Shown here one piece after another: positions 22,445 to 34,389 of a stretch of 64,000 nucleotides of DNA. The stretch comes from Siphonodentalium dalli (lineage: Eukaryota; Mollusca; Scaphopoda; Gadilida; Siphonodentaliidae). Under the pieces are notes generated by a model. That model made no database searches. It was given only the letters and a program-made list of their open reading frames with translations, and was not told the DNA's origin. A program made the position numbers and the translations under genes. Position 1 is the first letter of the stretch. Every line of letters begins with the position of its first letter. The stretch is taken from positions 12,046,036-12,110,035 of the forward strand of contig CP136069.1 of assembly GCA_032622095.1 (NCBI GenBank), read 5' to 3'.

Positions 22445-23935
22445 CAGCATTAACCCTTTCGCGGTGGGAGATGCGCTGGTGCAGCATTAATGTTGTATTA
22501 CGTGAGCTGTGCTGGTGTAGCGTCAACCATTTCACGACGGGAGCTGTGTTGGTGCGGCATTAACCCTTCGATGGCGGGTACCTGCGCTGGGGCAGCATTA
22601 ACCCTTTCGTGACGGGAGCTGCGTTGATGCAGCATTAACCTTTTCAAGACGGGAGCTGTGCTGGTGCAGCATTAACTATTTCACGAGGAGAGCTGCGTTG
22701 GGGCGGCATTAACCTTTTTTATGACGGGATCTGCGTTGATGCAGCATTAACCTTTTCACGACGGGAGCTGTGCTGGTGCAGCATTAACTATTTCATGACG
22801 GGAGCTGCACTGGTGCAGCATTAATGGTTTTATGATGGGAGCTGCGTTGGTGCAGCATTAACCCATTCATGATTTGGGCTGCGCTGGTGCAGCATTAACC
22901 CTTTCATGACGGGAGCTGCACTGGTGCAGCATTAATTATTTCATGACGGAGCTGCGTTGGTGCAGCATTAACCCTTTCATGACGGGAGCTGCACTGGTGC
23001 AGCATTAATTATTTAATGACGAGAGCTGCGTTGGTGCAGCATTAACCCATTCATGATGTGGGCTGCGCTGGTGCAGCATTAACCCTTTCATGATGGGAGC
23101 TGCACTGGTGCAGCATTAATGATTTTATGATGGGAGCTGCGTTGGTGCAGCATTAACCCATTCATGATGTGGGCTGCGCTGGTGCAGCATTAACCCTTTC
23201 ATGACGGGAGCTGCACTGGTGCAGCATTAATGATTTTATGATGGGAGCTGCGTTGGTGCAGCATTAACCCATTCGTGATGTGGGCTGCGCTGGTGCAGCA
23301 TTAACCCTTTCATGACGGGAGCTGCCCTGGTGCAGCATTAATGATTTTATGATGGGAGCTGCGTTGGTGCAGCATTAACCCATTCATGATGTGGGCTGCG
23401 CTGGTGCAGCATTAACCCTTTCATGACGGGAGCTGCACTGGTGCAGCATTAATTATTTCATGACGGGAGCTGCGTTGGTGCAACATTAACCCTTTCATGA
23501 CGGGAGCTGCACTGGTGCAGCATTAATTATTTAATGACGAGAGCTGCGTTGGTGCAGCATCAACCCATTTATGATGGGAGCTGCGCTGGTGCAGCATTTA
23601 CCCTTTCATGACGGGAGCTGCGCCGGTGCAGCATTAATTATTTCATGACGGGAACTAGTTGGTGCAGCATTAATGATTTTATGTTTGGAGCTGCGTTGGT
23701 GCAGCATTAACCCTTCCATGCCGGGAGCTGTGTTGGTGCAGCACTAACCCGTTCATGAAAGGAACTGTGCTGGTGCATCATTAATTTTTTTATAGTGGGA
23801 GCTGCGCTGGTGCAGAATTAACTCTTCTATGGCGGGAGCTGCGCTAGTGCAGCATTAATTATTTCACGATGGGAGCTACGTTGGTGCAGCATTAACACAT
23901 TCATGATGGGAGCTGGCTGGTGCAGCATTACTAAA
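22445..23935 (+). repeat. 37-bp satellite with 111-bp higher-order unit
   Basis: About 40 copies of a monomer reading 'gggagctgcgctggtgcagc' then 'attaaccctttcatgac'. The core GCTGCACTGGTGCAGC is a near-perfect palindrome. Between about 22860 and 23420, three monomer variants (marked by 'gatgtgggc', 'gacgggagc' and 'gatgggagc') recur in fixed order every 111 bp (23054, 23165, 23276, 23387). The edges are more diverged than the middle. Confidence 0.9.
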
Positions 23936-24164
23936 GGGAAACATCTACTCCGGGATCCAAAATAATATGTACAATAACTAAGACAGATATTCTTGAAATT
24001 ATAAAACAAATGTCAATTTATGTGGATTTCTTGGACTCAGAACGAATTATTTTTTAGATTGGCCAGGCGATTTGTCGCCCATGTTGTCAAAAAATAACAC
24101 AATACAAAAAAAGTACATTGACATAACAAAACGATCTAACCGTTCCCCAGTACCGGTACCGGTA

Positions 24165-24290
24165 GTCATATATGGCAAGAAACGTGAGCAAAAAGTTAAG
24201 GGGGTATGTTTTTGTCCCATGTAGAAAGCCTTGATACAGAGCGGGACAAGCGTTACAGAAGCTGACAAATATGTTTTTATTTCTCATCGT
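24165..24290 (+). repeat. Outer boundary segment of 82-bp satellite array 1
   Basis: Contains 'atatggcaagaaacgtgagc', 'aaaaagttaagggggtat' and 'gtcccatgtagaaagcc'. The same segment appears, reverse-complemented, at about 59480-59605 at the outer edge of the second array. Confidence 0.85.
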
Positions 24291-26200
24291 TATCTGCGTC
24301 CCAGTAGTAACCCTTGATACAGAGCGATACAAGCGTTACAGCAGTTAAAAAATCGTTTTTATTTATCATCGTTATCTGCGTCCCAGTAGTAACCCTTGAT
24401 ACAGAGTGATACAAGCGATACAGCTGTTAAAAAATCGTTCTTAATTCCAGTGATTATCTGCGTCTCAGTAGTAACCCTTGATACAGAGCGATACAAGCGT
24501 TACAGCAGTTAAAAAATCGTTTTTATTTCTCATCGTTATCTGCGTCCCAGTAGTAACCCTTGATACAGAGCGATACAAGCGTTACAGCAGTTAAAAAATC
24601 GTTTTTATGTCTCATCGTTATCTGCGTCCCAGTAGTAACCCTTGATACAGAGCGATACAAGCGTTACAGCAGTTAAAAAATCGTTTTTATTTCTCATCGT
24701 TATCTGCGTCCCAGTAGTAACCCTTGATACAGAGCGATACAAGCGTTACAGCAGTTAAAAAATCGTTTTTATTGCTCATCGTTATCTGCGTCCCAGTAGT
24801 AACCCTTGATACAGAGCGATACAAGCGTTACAGCAGTTAAAAAATCGTTTTTATTTCTCATCGTTATCTGCGTCCCAGTAGTAACCCTTGATACAGAGCG
24901 ATACAAGCGTTACAGCAGTTAAAAAATCGTTTTTATTTCTCATCGTTATCTGCGTCCCAGTAGTAACCCTTGATACAGAGCGATACAAGCGTTACAGCAG
25001 TTAAAAAATCGTTTTTATTGCTCATCGTTATCTGCGTCCCAGTAGTAACCCTTGATACAGAGCGATACAAGCGTTACAGCAGTTAAAAAATCGTTTTTAT
25101 TTCTCATCGTTATCTGCGTCCCAGTAGTAACCCTTGATACAGAGCGATACAAGCGTTACAGCAGTTAAAAAATCGTTTTTATTTCTCATCGTTATCTGCG
25201 TCCCAGTAGTAACCCTTGATACAGAGCGATACAAGCGTTACAGCAGTTAAAAAATCGTTTTTATTGCTCATCGTTATCTGCGTCCCAGTAGTAACCCTTG
25301 ATACAGAGCGATACAAGCGTTACAGCAGTTAAAAAATCGTTTTTATTTCTCATCGTTATCTGCGTCCCAGTAGTAACCCTTGATACAGAGCGATACAAGC
25401 GTTACAGCAGTTAAAAAATCGTTTTTATTTCTCGTCGTTATCTGCGTCCCAGTAGTAACCCTTGATACAGAGCGATACAAGCGTTACAGAAGTTTAAGAA
25501 TCGTTTTTATTTCTAGTGATTATCTGCGTCCCAGTAGTAACCCTTGATACAGAGCGATACAAGCGTTACAGAAGTTTAAGGAATCGTTTTTATTTCTCAT
25601 CGTTATCTGCGTCCCAGTAGTAACCCTTTATACAGAGCGATACAAGCGTTACAGAATTTTAAGGATTCGTTTTTATTTCTAGTGATTATCTGCGTCCCAG
25701 TAGTAACCCTTGATACAGAGCGATACAAGCGTTACAGCAGTAAAAGAATCGTTTTTATTTCTAGTGGTTATCTGCGTCCCAGTAGTAACCCTTGATACAG
25801 AGCGATACAAGCGTTACAGCAGTTAAAGAATCGTTTTTATTTCTAGTGGTTATCTGCGTCCCAGTAGTAACCCTTGATACAGAGCGATACAAGCTTTACA
25901 GCAGTTATAGAATCGTTTTTATTTCTAGTGGTTATCTGCGTCCCAGTAGTAACCCTTGATACAGAGCGATTCAAGCGTTACAGCAGTTAAAGATTCGGTT
26001 TTATTTCTCATCGTTATCTGCGTCCCAGTAGTAAGTTAGTAACCCTTGCGTTACAGCAGTTAAAGAATCGTTTTTATTTCTAGTGATTACCTGCGTCCCA
26101 GTAGTAACCCATGATGCAGAGCGATACAAGCGTTACAGAATCTTACAGAGTTGATTTTATTTCTCATCGTTATCTGCGTCCCAGTAGTAACCCTTGATAC
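24226..26200 (+). repeat. 82-bp satellite, array 1
   Basis: About 24 head-to-tail copies of a unit reading 'gcagttaaaaaatcgttttt', 'atttctcatcgttatctgcg', 'tcccagtagtaacccttgat', 'acagagcgatacaagcgtta'. In the central part a variant 'attgctcatc' recurs at 24771, 25017 and 25263, exactly 246 bp apart, so three monomers form a higher-order unit. Copies after 25480 are more varied. Confidence 0.93.
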
Positions 26201-29154
26201 TAGTGGAGTCGCTTAACCCACAATAATGGAAGAATCGTTCACTTCCGGATAGAAGCACCAAACTTCGCACATATATTATCCACTATATCCCTGATCTTAA
26301 TCCAGCTGGTTTCAGCTTTCGGTTAAGTGGAACCCGTTGAATTCAAGGTGGCGCCCAAGATAGCCGCCGTTTTTCAGACGGGTCACTAAATCAGTTTGAT
26401 GCAAATTATAGTGAGACAGTCTTGTCATATGTATACAAATGTATACATTTTTGTGAACATAAGATAAAATTCCACCATTATAGGGTAAAATTGGAACTCA
26501 CCGTCCAAGATGGTCCTCAAAATGGCAGCTGGAAGTGGAAATTTTTGATGTTTTTCTCTAGTATCTTTAAGATCAGTTTATGCTGTTTGGTACTGGTTGA
26601 TAATTGTGACTTTATGTTGGATTTTTCATGTTAACTGATCATTGGAGCAATGAAATATGCCATTCATGGTGTCAGAAACCCTTCTGATTCCTCAAAAATT
26701 CGATTTTACAGAAAGCGGTATAAAATGTTACCAAAATTCACCATTGGGATTTCTAGTCATATTTCATCAAGAAATAGGCAGAACTGTTAAATTTTAGTAA
26801 AGCATTCCATTTCTTATGGATATTCCAACCCTTTAGTACCAAAATTGTCACTCTGGTTCAAAATGGCTGCAAAAATGGCGCCCAAAATGGCAGCCGAAAG
26901 TGGAAAATTTGATTTGTTTTCTCTAATATCTTTAAGATCAGTTTATGCTGTTTGGTACTGGTTGAGAATTGTGACTTTATGTTGTATTTGCATGTTAACT
27001 GACCATTGGAGCAATGAAATATGCCATTCATGGGATCATAAACGCTTCTGAACCCTCAAATATTCGATTTTACAGAAAGCGGTATAAAATGTTACCAAAA
27101 ATCACCATTGGGATTTCTAGTCATATTTCATCAATAAATGGGCATAACTGTGCAATTTTAGTGAAGAATTCCATTTTTTTATGCATATTCCAACTCATTA
27201 GTACAAAAATTGTCACTTTGGCTCAAAATGGCTGAAAAAATGGCGGCCAAAATGGCAGCTGGAAGTAGAAAATTTGATTTGTTTTCTCTAATATCTTTAA
27301 GATCCGTTTATGCTGTTTGGTACTGGTTGAGAATTCTCACTTTATGTTGTACTATTCATGTTAACTGACCATTGGAGCAATGAAATATGCCATTCATGAA
27401 GTCAAAAACACTTCTGATCTCTCAAAAATTCGATTTTACAGAAAGCGGTATAACATTTTCCCAAAATCACCATTGTGAATTCTAGTCACATTTCATCAAT
27501 AAATGGGCAGAACTGTGCAATTTTAGTGAAACATTCCATTTATTATGCATATTCCAACTCATTGGTTCCAAAATTGTCACTTTGGCTCAAAATGGCTGCA
27601 AAAATGGCGGCCAAAATGGGAAAAATGGTAAATATTGCCCATGCTGCGTGCCATGCAATCACATACAAGTTGTGGTTGATGACAAAGTTTGACTATTATG
27701 TGTTATATAGATTGAATACTAACATTTCTTATGCACCCAACAAGTTAATTTTTCATATATTTCCCAAACATTATTCTGTATGATCATGAATGGGGTGTAG
27801 AGCTATATATAGAGTGATTATACGGTCGTGGCGTAGAAGTATACATGCATGGTGACTTGTGACTATATAGTCAAGTGCGTGGTGTACGGTTATACCTAAA
27901 TATGGCTGTACGGTCATGGATGAAGTGTGTGTGTAAAAAAAACTAGTGGCTACATGGTCATTTATGTGGTGTTAATACCGTGTTATGTATATATGGAGCG
28001 AGTGTATGGTCATGGGTGGGTTGTACATGTGTAAATTTGGGTGGGTATCGCTTTACAAAATAACTCAGGGACATGTTAATCGATATAGAGGTAATGTCAG
28101 AGAGTTCTACATCCTGATGGTGGTTTATATGCACAATGGGGGGAAACGGGTTCCTGACATTAGTCATTCAATGCCAATGAGCCACAATTTTATTGTCGTA
28201 GCCTCATTATAATGCCCCTTTCAGTTCAGCTTCAATGTGCTGTCCATTTCTGTACAAAAAACATGGTCAGAATCCCAAAAGAAGTTTTTGGCAAAATTCC
28301 GTACTACATCGTTTATAATTAATTTTTCATGCCTCATAAATAACATGGTTAATACAAAGTGAGTCACAATTTGCTACATTTTCTGAACATCAGAGAATAA
28401 TATTCAGGATATATATGAAAAATAATTTGTTTTACCAAATTTGGTTGCCATTTTGCAAACCATCTTGAGTAATTTTGTCAAAAAACAGATAAGTGTGACC
28501 CATTTAAGACAGATCAAAACAATACACACCTCGATACCATTTTACTTGAAAAAATTGTCTTAACCTAAAAGGTTAATTTTTGCCGATTTTGATGTCAAGT
28601 TTGTGATAGAAAAATCCAATAATTCTGGTAATTTCCGTGTTTAAAATAGTAACAATTAACCAAGGTACATCAGAAATGGTAGTATTTAATATCTACAAGA
28701 CAGAATAGTCATTTTTCATCAACCACAACTGTTATGCGGCTGCGTTACTCGCTGGGGCAATATTTACATTTTTCCATATTCTGGCTGCCATTTTGGCTGC
28801 CATTTGAAAGATATTAGTGAAAAAACGTAAATTTTTTTTATTCTGGCGTCCATTATGGCGGCCATTTTGGATTATCATAGACAAATTGAATGTGAGTACA
28901 AAGGCGGACATCCATGCTATCGCGTCGACAATCTCCAATGTCTATATATCATTTAATATAGCCATTATATTCGATACAAAATAGATACTCCATAAATTCA
29001 AATTTTCGAAATATCAAGGTCAATTTGAAGGTCAAGGGGTCACCAGAAACCTGGAACCAGCTAACTGGTTGATGAGGACCACATACCCAACCAACCCTGA
29101 AAGTTTCATGCTTCTATCCAAAAGTGAACGATTTTTCGTTAAGCGACTCCACTA
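26201..29154. mobile_element. 2.95-kb TIR transposon inserted in the 82-bp satellite
   Basis: Ends TAGTGGAGTCGCTTAAC and GTTAAGCGACTCCACTA. Further matching (CGTTCACTT, GGATAGAAG, AAACTT) makes an imperfect inverted repeat of about 60 bp. It splits one satellite copy between 'cttgatac' and 'tacagagcg', giving a TAC duplication (26198-26200 and 29155-29157). It is non-coding as far as I can read. The interior consists of three copies of a 365-bp repeat plus AT-rich sequence, with many 'aaaatggc' phrases on both strands. A 3-bp duplication is known for several superfamilies. The ends match none that I can name with certainty. Confidence 0.85.
26500..27620 (+). repeat. Three tandem 365-bp repeats inside the TIR transposon
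   Basis: Phrases such as 'tatctttaagatcagtttat', 'gttaactgatcattggagca' and 'ttttacagaaagcggtataa' recur near 26630, 26993 and 27360. Each copy starts with a cluster of 'aaaatggc' words. Confidence 0.85.
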
Positions 29155-29195
29155 TACAGAGCGATACAAGCGTTACAGAAGTTAAACAATCGGGC
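29155..29195 (+). repeat. Remainder of the interrupted 82-bp satellite copy
   Basis: 'tacagagcgatacaagcgtt' continues exactly where array 1 stopped at 26200, then diverges after 'gttaaacaatcggg'. It marks the right edge of array 1. Confidence 0.85.
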
Positions 29196-29479
29196 AGGTC
29201 ATAGGATTGGCGCATATTTCATCAGATGACTTAAATTATGAGCAATAAAGAGCGTTTAATATAAATTGTGCAAAAAAACTAAATTGACTGAATGTCTTGG
29301 TGTATGTGAAGTTGCCCTCAAATGACTTAAAGGAATTGTTTGAGGTAATGAATTGGCAATTATAAATAGGTCCTAATCAACTCAAAAGATAGATGTAACG
29401 TCATATAATAGGTGCAGTTTGCCCCAAAATAATAATTATTTGAAATGACTTGAAGTGCCACTAATAAATTAAGCATTAA

Positions 29480-29880
29480 TAGTGGGGCGGACAGATGACA
29501 CAATCGTGCATTTTATGGTAAAAGCACCAAACTTGACACGCATGTACTACATATAAAAATAAGACATTTTTGATATCATGCCAAGCTGGAGAATGCCCAT
29601 GGTTGCCATGGCAACCGTTTTGACAACAAATCTTGTTTTTCTCTCAATCCCAACAAGTATGCATCGTTATGACTCAGTTTCTGATCGAAAAACAATGTTT
29701 TATGTACCTATTTGTACTGAAAAGGGATCAGGCTATATATCCATTGACTCATGTGTCCGTTATAGTTGGGTAGAATCAAAATGGCGGATAAAGTCCCTAG
29801 TATTGGCTGCGTGTATCGACATTTTATTGAGATGTGTGTACATTTTTTATTATAAAATGTACATTGACAAGAAAATATAA
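29480..29880 (+). repeat. Dispersed repeat with TAGTGG-type end, copy 1
   Basis: Starts TAGTGGGGCGG and contains 'gacacaatcgtgcattttat', 'agcaccaaacttgacac' and 'ttgccatggcaacc'. It resembles the ends of the transposon at 26201-29154 and matches 31915-32200. A 100-codon open frame across it has no recognised domain and is likely incidental. Confidence 0.5.
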
Positions 29881-30700
29881 ACTGATAAATCACTCTGTAT
29901 ATATATATAACAATTCTAAGGATTGCAAAACAAAAATTATAGGCCAGAAGATGATGGAATAGCGTAAATATAATGCAAAGAAAAAACAGTGGGTTGTTTG
30001 TTTTGATTACTATAATTGATGGTTACAATGGCACGAGAAGCATTTCTATGATATAAAACTATCTGAAAGTTGATTATGACAATCTTCCGCGTTAACTTTA
30101 TATCATATAATTTTAGCGAGTGTGTGTGGACAATATTGGTCTGGTACACAACTGCTTGGCAACCGTTGCTATGGAGCTACCCGATTACCTTTGTGCAGCT
30201 ATAATAACACTTACTCACAATTTGACAAGCTGCTAATCATTGTGGTATTATATGCGCAACATACAAGTACCGCAAAGTTTACATATTTATGATATTAACT
30301 ATAATTCTTCAAAATAGAGGTAAGCAAATGTTTGTATTACGAGCGTAGGTGCGAATTATGTGCGACAAGGTATGATATGAATTGTTTACATTTGCAATAG
30401 CAATATCGTGAGATATATGTAATTCCCTATATAGTTGTTATACAACTGAAGTGTGCTAAAAAATTTGATTCTAATATATTATGAGAATCAATCATGCAAT
30501 AACTCGTGGCATTTCGCCGCTCCAATATAGGATAAAACAGTCGAAGACACTCATTCTGCGATAAGTGGCATTCAAGAATGTGCAATGGATAGTCAAGTGT
30601 GAATAATTCATGACAAATCGCCAGTCAATTCTGCTAGTTGTGTGAACGCACCCTAAATAGTTGGAAAAACTTGCATACATGTCACTTTTGGCAACACTTA

Positions 30701-30856
30701 CAGTAATGCCTTAAGTAATCGACATCCTAACCATAGCAGAATTATGGGTAACTTTCAGGATTTAGTCGGAAATATGGATATTTATTTCCGACTAAATCCT
30801 GAAAATTACCCATAATTCTGATGTGGTTAAGGGGTCGATTACTTAGGGCATTACTG
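30701..30856. mobile_element. Mariner/pogo-type foldback MITE
   Basis: 156 bp flanked by TA on both sides (30699-30700, 30857-30858). Ends CAGTAATGCC and GGCATTACTG. The whole element folds back: 'gaattatgggtaac' pairs with 'ttacccataattc', and 'caggatttagtcggaaata' pairs with its complement across a loop of a few bases. TA duplication plus CAGT ends are typical of Tc1/mariner/pogo MITEs. Confidence 0.85.
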
Positions 30857-30981
30857 TATTTGCAATTGCAACTGCATAGAGCAGTACAGCGTAATGATGC
30901 CCTCGAGAATTTGCAATTGTTTTTGCATCCATTCTTGCAACCACGTCGCAATAGTTCTTGGCAACCTTTGGATGCTCCAGG

Positions 30982-31304
30982 ATTGATTGGTTGATTGATT
31001 AATTGATTTGGGGTTCATTGTCGCTTTAGCAACTAAGGCCATATCATGACATTGCCAGTTTTAGTGGTGGAGGAAATCCGCACACTTGCGACTAATCTAA
31101 CAGTGATTTCAATGGCTGATAAACTCGTCAACCATGCGCAGCAAACCACCGGCCATCGGCGAGTAACTGGTAACTCCACCAGATAACGATTTCGAGCTAC
31201 AAAGTCCACGACGGAAACATGAGGATTTTAACCCTTATCGCCAGCGCTGGAGGGCGAAACGGCTTGGAGTTGTACCCCTACCCGATTGAGCCACCGAGGC
31301 CCCG
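30982..31304 (-). mobile_element. tRNA-derived SINE with 12-bp target duplication
   Basis: Read on the minus strand it starts GGGGCCTCGGTGGCTCAATC, holding an RNA polymerase III A-box-like sequence (TGGCTCAATCGGG). A degenerate B-box-like GGTTAAAATCC follows about 60 bases on. It ends with an ATCAATTAATCAATCAACC simple-repeat tail. GGATGCTCCAGG flanks it exactly on both sides (30970-30981 and 31305-31316). The head, tail and duplication together are diagnostic of a SINE inserted by a LINE. The body family is not identified. Confidence 0.85.
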
Positions 31305-31914
31305 GATGCTCCAGGAAGATCGGTCCATGTCACACTTCAACTTTCTTCATAGTAGCCTGTCATTTGTATAAAAAAAATGGGTTTCGTAAACAAAATTGGG
31401 GATTTTGTGCAATGTATACGTAGTTAATCGTAAATCCCATATACTGGAGACATTGGAAACCATTGTTGATAAGCTTCTTATCGATTAGTAGCCTAAAAAA
31501 TGGCGTTACCATAGCAACAGTGTGTGGTTTCTGAGAATTCTGGAAAATGATCATATGTGAATTATTTTAGTGACAACGGTGGACTTGTTGGTGGATATGG
31601 TTATATAATAATACTTGCATGCATACATTCTCCAAGACGAACCTCCAGCACTGATCTCAAGAGTCAAGGTGACTATGAAAGGTCAAGTGTTTTATCATTT
31701 CATGTGCTATTATTTGTCTTTATGAGGAACCTTTCTCAATTTATTGCATGATATTGATATTTTGTTACATACTGGAGATCATAGCCTTTATTTTGAGACA
31801 CATATCTTATCCATAGCTGATTATTACATGTGTGAGAGATTTTACGAAACATGTGACCAGGCCAATTGGCGACCCTTAAACTTAGAAATTGCTCTTCCCG
31901 ATAGACAATGGCCA

Positions 31915-32200
31915 CACCATTAGTTGGGTGGAAAGAGGACACAATCGTCAATTTTATGGGGATAAAATATGATCCGAATAACGTACACCGTTGGCATGGC
32001 AACCATTTTGGTGAATCACCTGTTGTTTGTCATACTCTATCCATTATGTATTGCTAATGACCAGAAACCTCATAAAAATTGTTCGCTGTGCATCTATTTT
32101 GATTGGGTCATATACTTGTAAGAACATATAAATTTTATATATGGGTAGATTCAAAATGCTATCCCCAACAGTATGGTAATAGGACGCATGTACGCCAATA
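31915..32200 (+). repeat. Dispersed repeat with TAGT-type end, copy 2
   Basis: 'gacacaatcgtcaattttat', 'ggcatggcaaccattttgg' and 'gggtagattcaaaatg' line up with 29480-29810 in the same order. More diverged than copy 1. Confidence 0.5.
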
Positions 32201-32847
32201 AAAATAATAATATATATTTAACAACAGTTGAGCATCGATGTTTTTATTTATTTCCAGATATTGTCGTAGAACAGGGATCAGTTTAGTTGAAGTGCTTTAA
32301 AGTTGTCGCCCTGGGATTACTCAAGTACACAATTTAAAATCCATATCTCAGGTAAAACATCCGCTTTGCGACAAACAATGGCCCTTTTGTTTCTGTTTGA
32401 CTGCTTTGAAAAATTCGACTGACTGAACACTGGGAAAGGATAGTTGAACACTATTTCAATAGAACACAAACATTATATGTAAGACAGACGTATAGAGAGA
32501 GATAATATAGAGTGAAAGACAAGGTATATAGATGGAGAATGGGGAGAGAGCGCGGGAAGGGAATGATGCTTCTTTTATATTTATATTTTGTCTGATAGAT
32601 ATATAGGGTTATTGTTATTAATTTCGGCGTAATGGTTGCGTGTTTTGAATGGTTTAAGTGATTAAGCCTCAAGAGGAATCAGATTGTATTACTTGTTGTG
32701 CTTATCAAATAAGCCCATCTGCAGTCATAAACTATTGTATTGGTGTTGGGGTCCTTCTTCGTAAAATGTTGGTACATGTGTAAGAAACAAGTATATTATA
32801 ACGGTATATTTTGAAGGGGAGTTACTTGTTTGTCCGAAAATGTAGCC

Positions 32848-33225
32848 TCAAGAGTTCCGAAATATATCAATGACCTTTTTTATAAAAACTGAGAGATTCT
32901 TGGTAATTCTTCTGTTGTAGTTATTGAATAGTGCTGCTACCTTGTTAGCGTTTGGTCTCTGATAATAGTAGGGTCCCAGGTACTGTACACGTATGTCTTG
33001 GGGTTCAATACATTTAAGGATTACATGATACTCGTCGCATATTTCTGAGTTGCAGAGGGCGCATAATCTATCCGAATATGGGGCATTGGTCCACGTGTCA
33101 TATTCTATTGAGAGTCTATGGTTCCTCGTTCGGAAAAGAAGGATGCTTTGCATGACTCGGTGGTTTGTTATTCATAGGTAACTTTCTCGTTCAAATGAGG
33201 TCTTGATAATACGATAAGAGGCGAA
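32848..33225 (-). pseudogene. LINE ORF2 C-terminal fragment, second copy
   Basis: Minus-strand open frame with FRTRNHRLSIEYDTW and CALCNSEICDEYHVILKC, followed by a tail to FIKKVIDIFRNS. Upstream, past an in-frame stop, the frame continues with FASYRIIKTSFE, aligning with FYRIIKPDFG in the fragment at 15109-15470. It is the zinc-knuckle region after the RT of the same LINE group. It has a complete-looking C-terminus but lacks RT and endonuclease, as in a 5'-truncated insertion. Confidence 0.7.
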
Positions 33226-33504
33226 TTTACTGGATGTTGCTATCGATGACAATTAATTGATACTCTTTCTCATGATAGCATTATGTATTCAAGCAAGTGT
33301 ACTAGTCATCATAATTATAAACCTGTGGATATATATACATAATCATAATATTTAATGAACATTGAAGTCACTTCCGACATATATATTAGCTTACCACTAA
33401 ATCCGTTTTATGTTAATGTTCTAATTGGACGCTAGGCCATTGGAAATGCATACATGGATGCTCATGCAGTGCCATATTCGTCAAATGTGTTAGAGTTCAT
33501 GAAT

Positions 33505-34385
33505 AACTCGTTCGGACGTTAGAACGATCAACCAATTAGTTTGTAAAAGTGGTCAATATTAGCCAGTTTCTTTGCAAAAGACGTAAGCCTACATCCTTCT
33601 CGAAATTTGAATGCCATTGTGCGCAAATTTCACCGTTTAATCTTCTAGTCTATTCCAGACAAAGCAATTTCCAAGTATCTTTGGAGAGCTTCTATGAGTA
33701 CTATGGCCTTTCCTATAGAACGTTAATGTCAATAGAAGGTTGTTTGATAAACCAACGGCTAATTATGGACCCCTCTCCAATTCTGATCTCTCACGATAAT
33801 CGAGCGACAAAAAGGGCACCAGTCTCATAAGAGACATATACAACATCACAAAACAACAGGTATGTCTTGGACAGTAAACACCCTTTGTGCTTGTCGTGTT
33901 TAGTAACTCGTTCAACGTTCTTTTTAAATATTATAGAGTTTGCGAGTTGTTAGTCTTGGATCGGATGTTAGAATAATGAACCAATTAGTGTGTAAAAGTG
34001 GTCAATATCAGCCAGTTTCTTTGCAAAAGACATAAAGGCTACACCCTTCTAGAAAATTTAATTGTCATTGTGTTTCGCAAATTTAACGGTTTATTGTTCT
34101 AGTTTATTCTAAGCAAAGTCATTATCAAGGTAGACCTGGAGAGCTTCGACAGGCATTATGGTATTTCCCATAGATATTTAATTTCAATAGAACGTTGTTT
34201 GATAAACTAAAGGCTAATTTTGGACCACTTTCCAAATCTGACCTTTCACGATAATCGAGCGACAACAAAAGGCCACCAACCTCATATGAGCGATATACAA
34301 CATCACAACACAACAGGTGTGTCTTGGAGGTAGTAAGCGCCCTTTGTGTTTGTCGTGTCGAGTTATTCATTCAAAGTTTTTCAAT
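33505..34385 (+). repeat. Two tandem copies of a ~430-bp sequence
   Basis: 'ttgtaaaagtggtcaatatt', 'gccagtttctttgcaaaag', 'tctcacgataatcgagcgac' and 'caacatcacaaaacaacagg' occur in 33505-33925 and again, with changes, in 33945-34385. Open frames in each copy do not correspond to one another. Confidence 0.8.
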
Positions 34386-34389
34386 TAAA

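Noticed and set aside
24226-26200. CRISPR-like regular repeats
   Set aside because: Repeats are directly contiguous 82-bp monomers with no unique spacers, in an animal genome. This is satellite DNA.
29578-29880. 100-codon open frame with hydrophobic start
   Set aside because: Lies inside a dispersed repeat. The second copy at 31915-32200 does not keep the frame.
33549-34370. Open frames in the ~430-bp tandem copies
   Set aside because: Frames are on different strands in the two copies and do not correspond.
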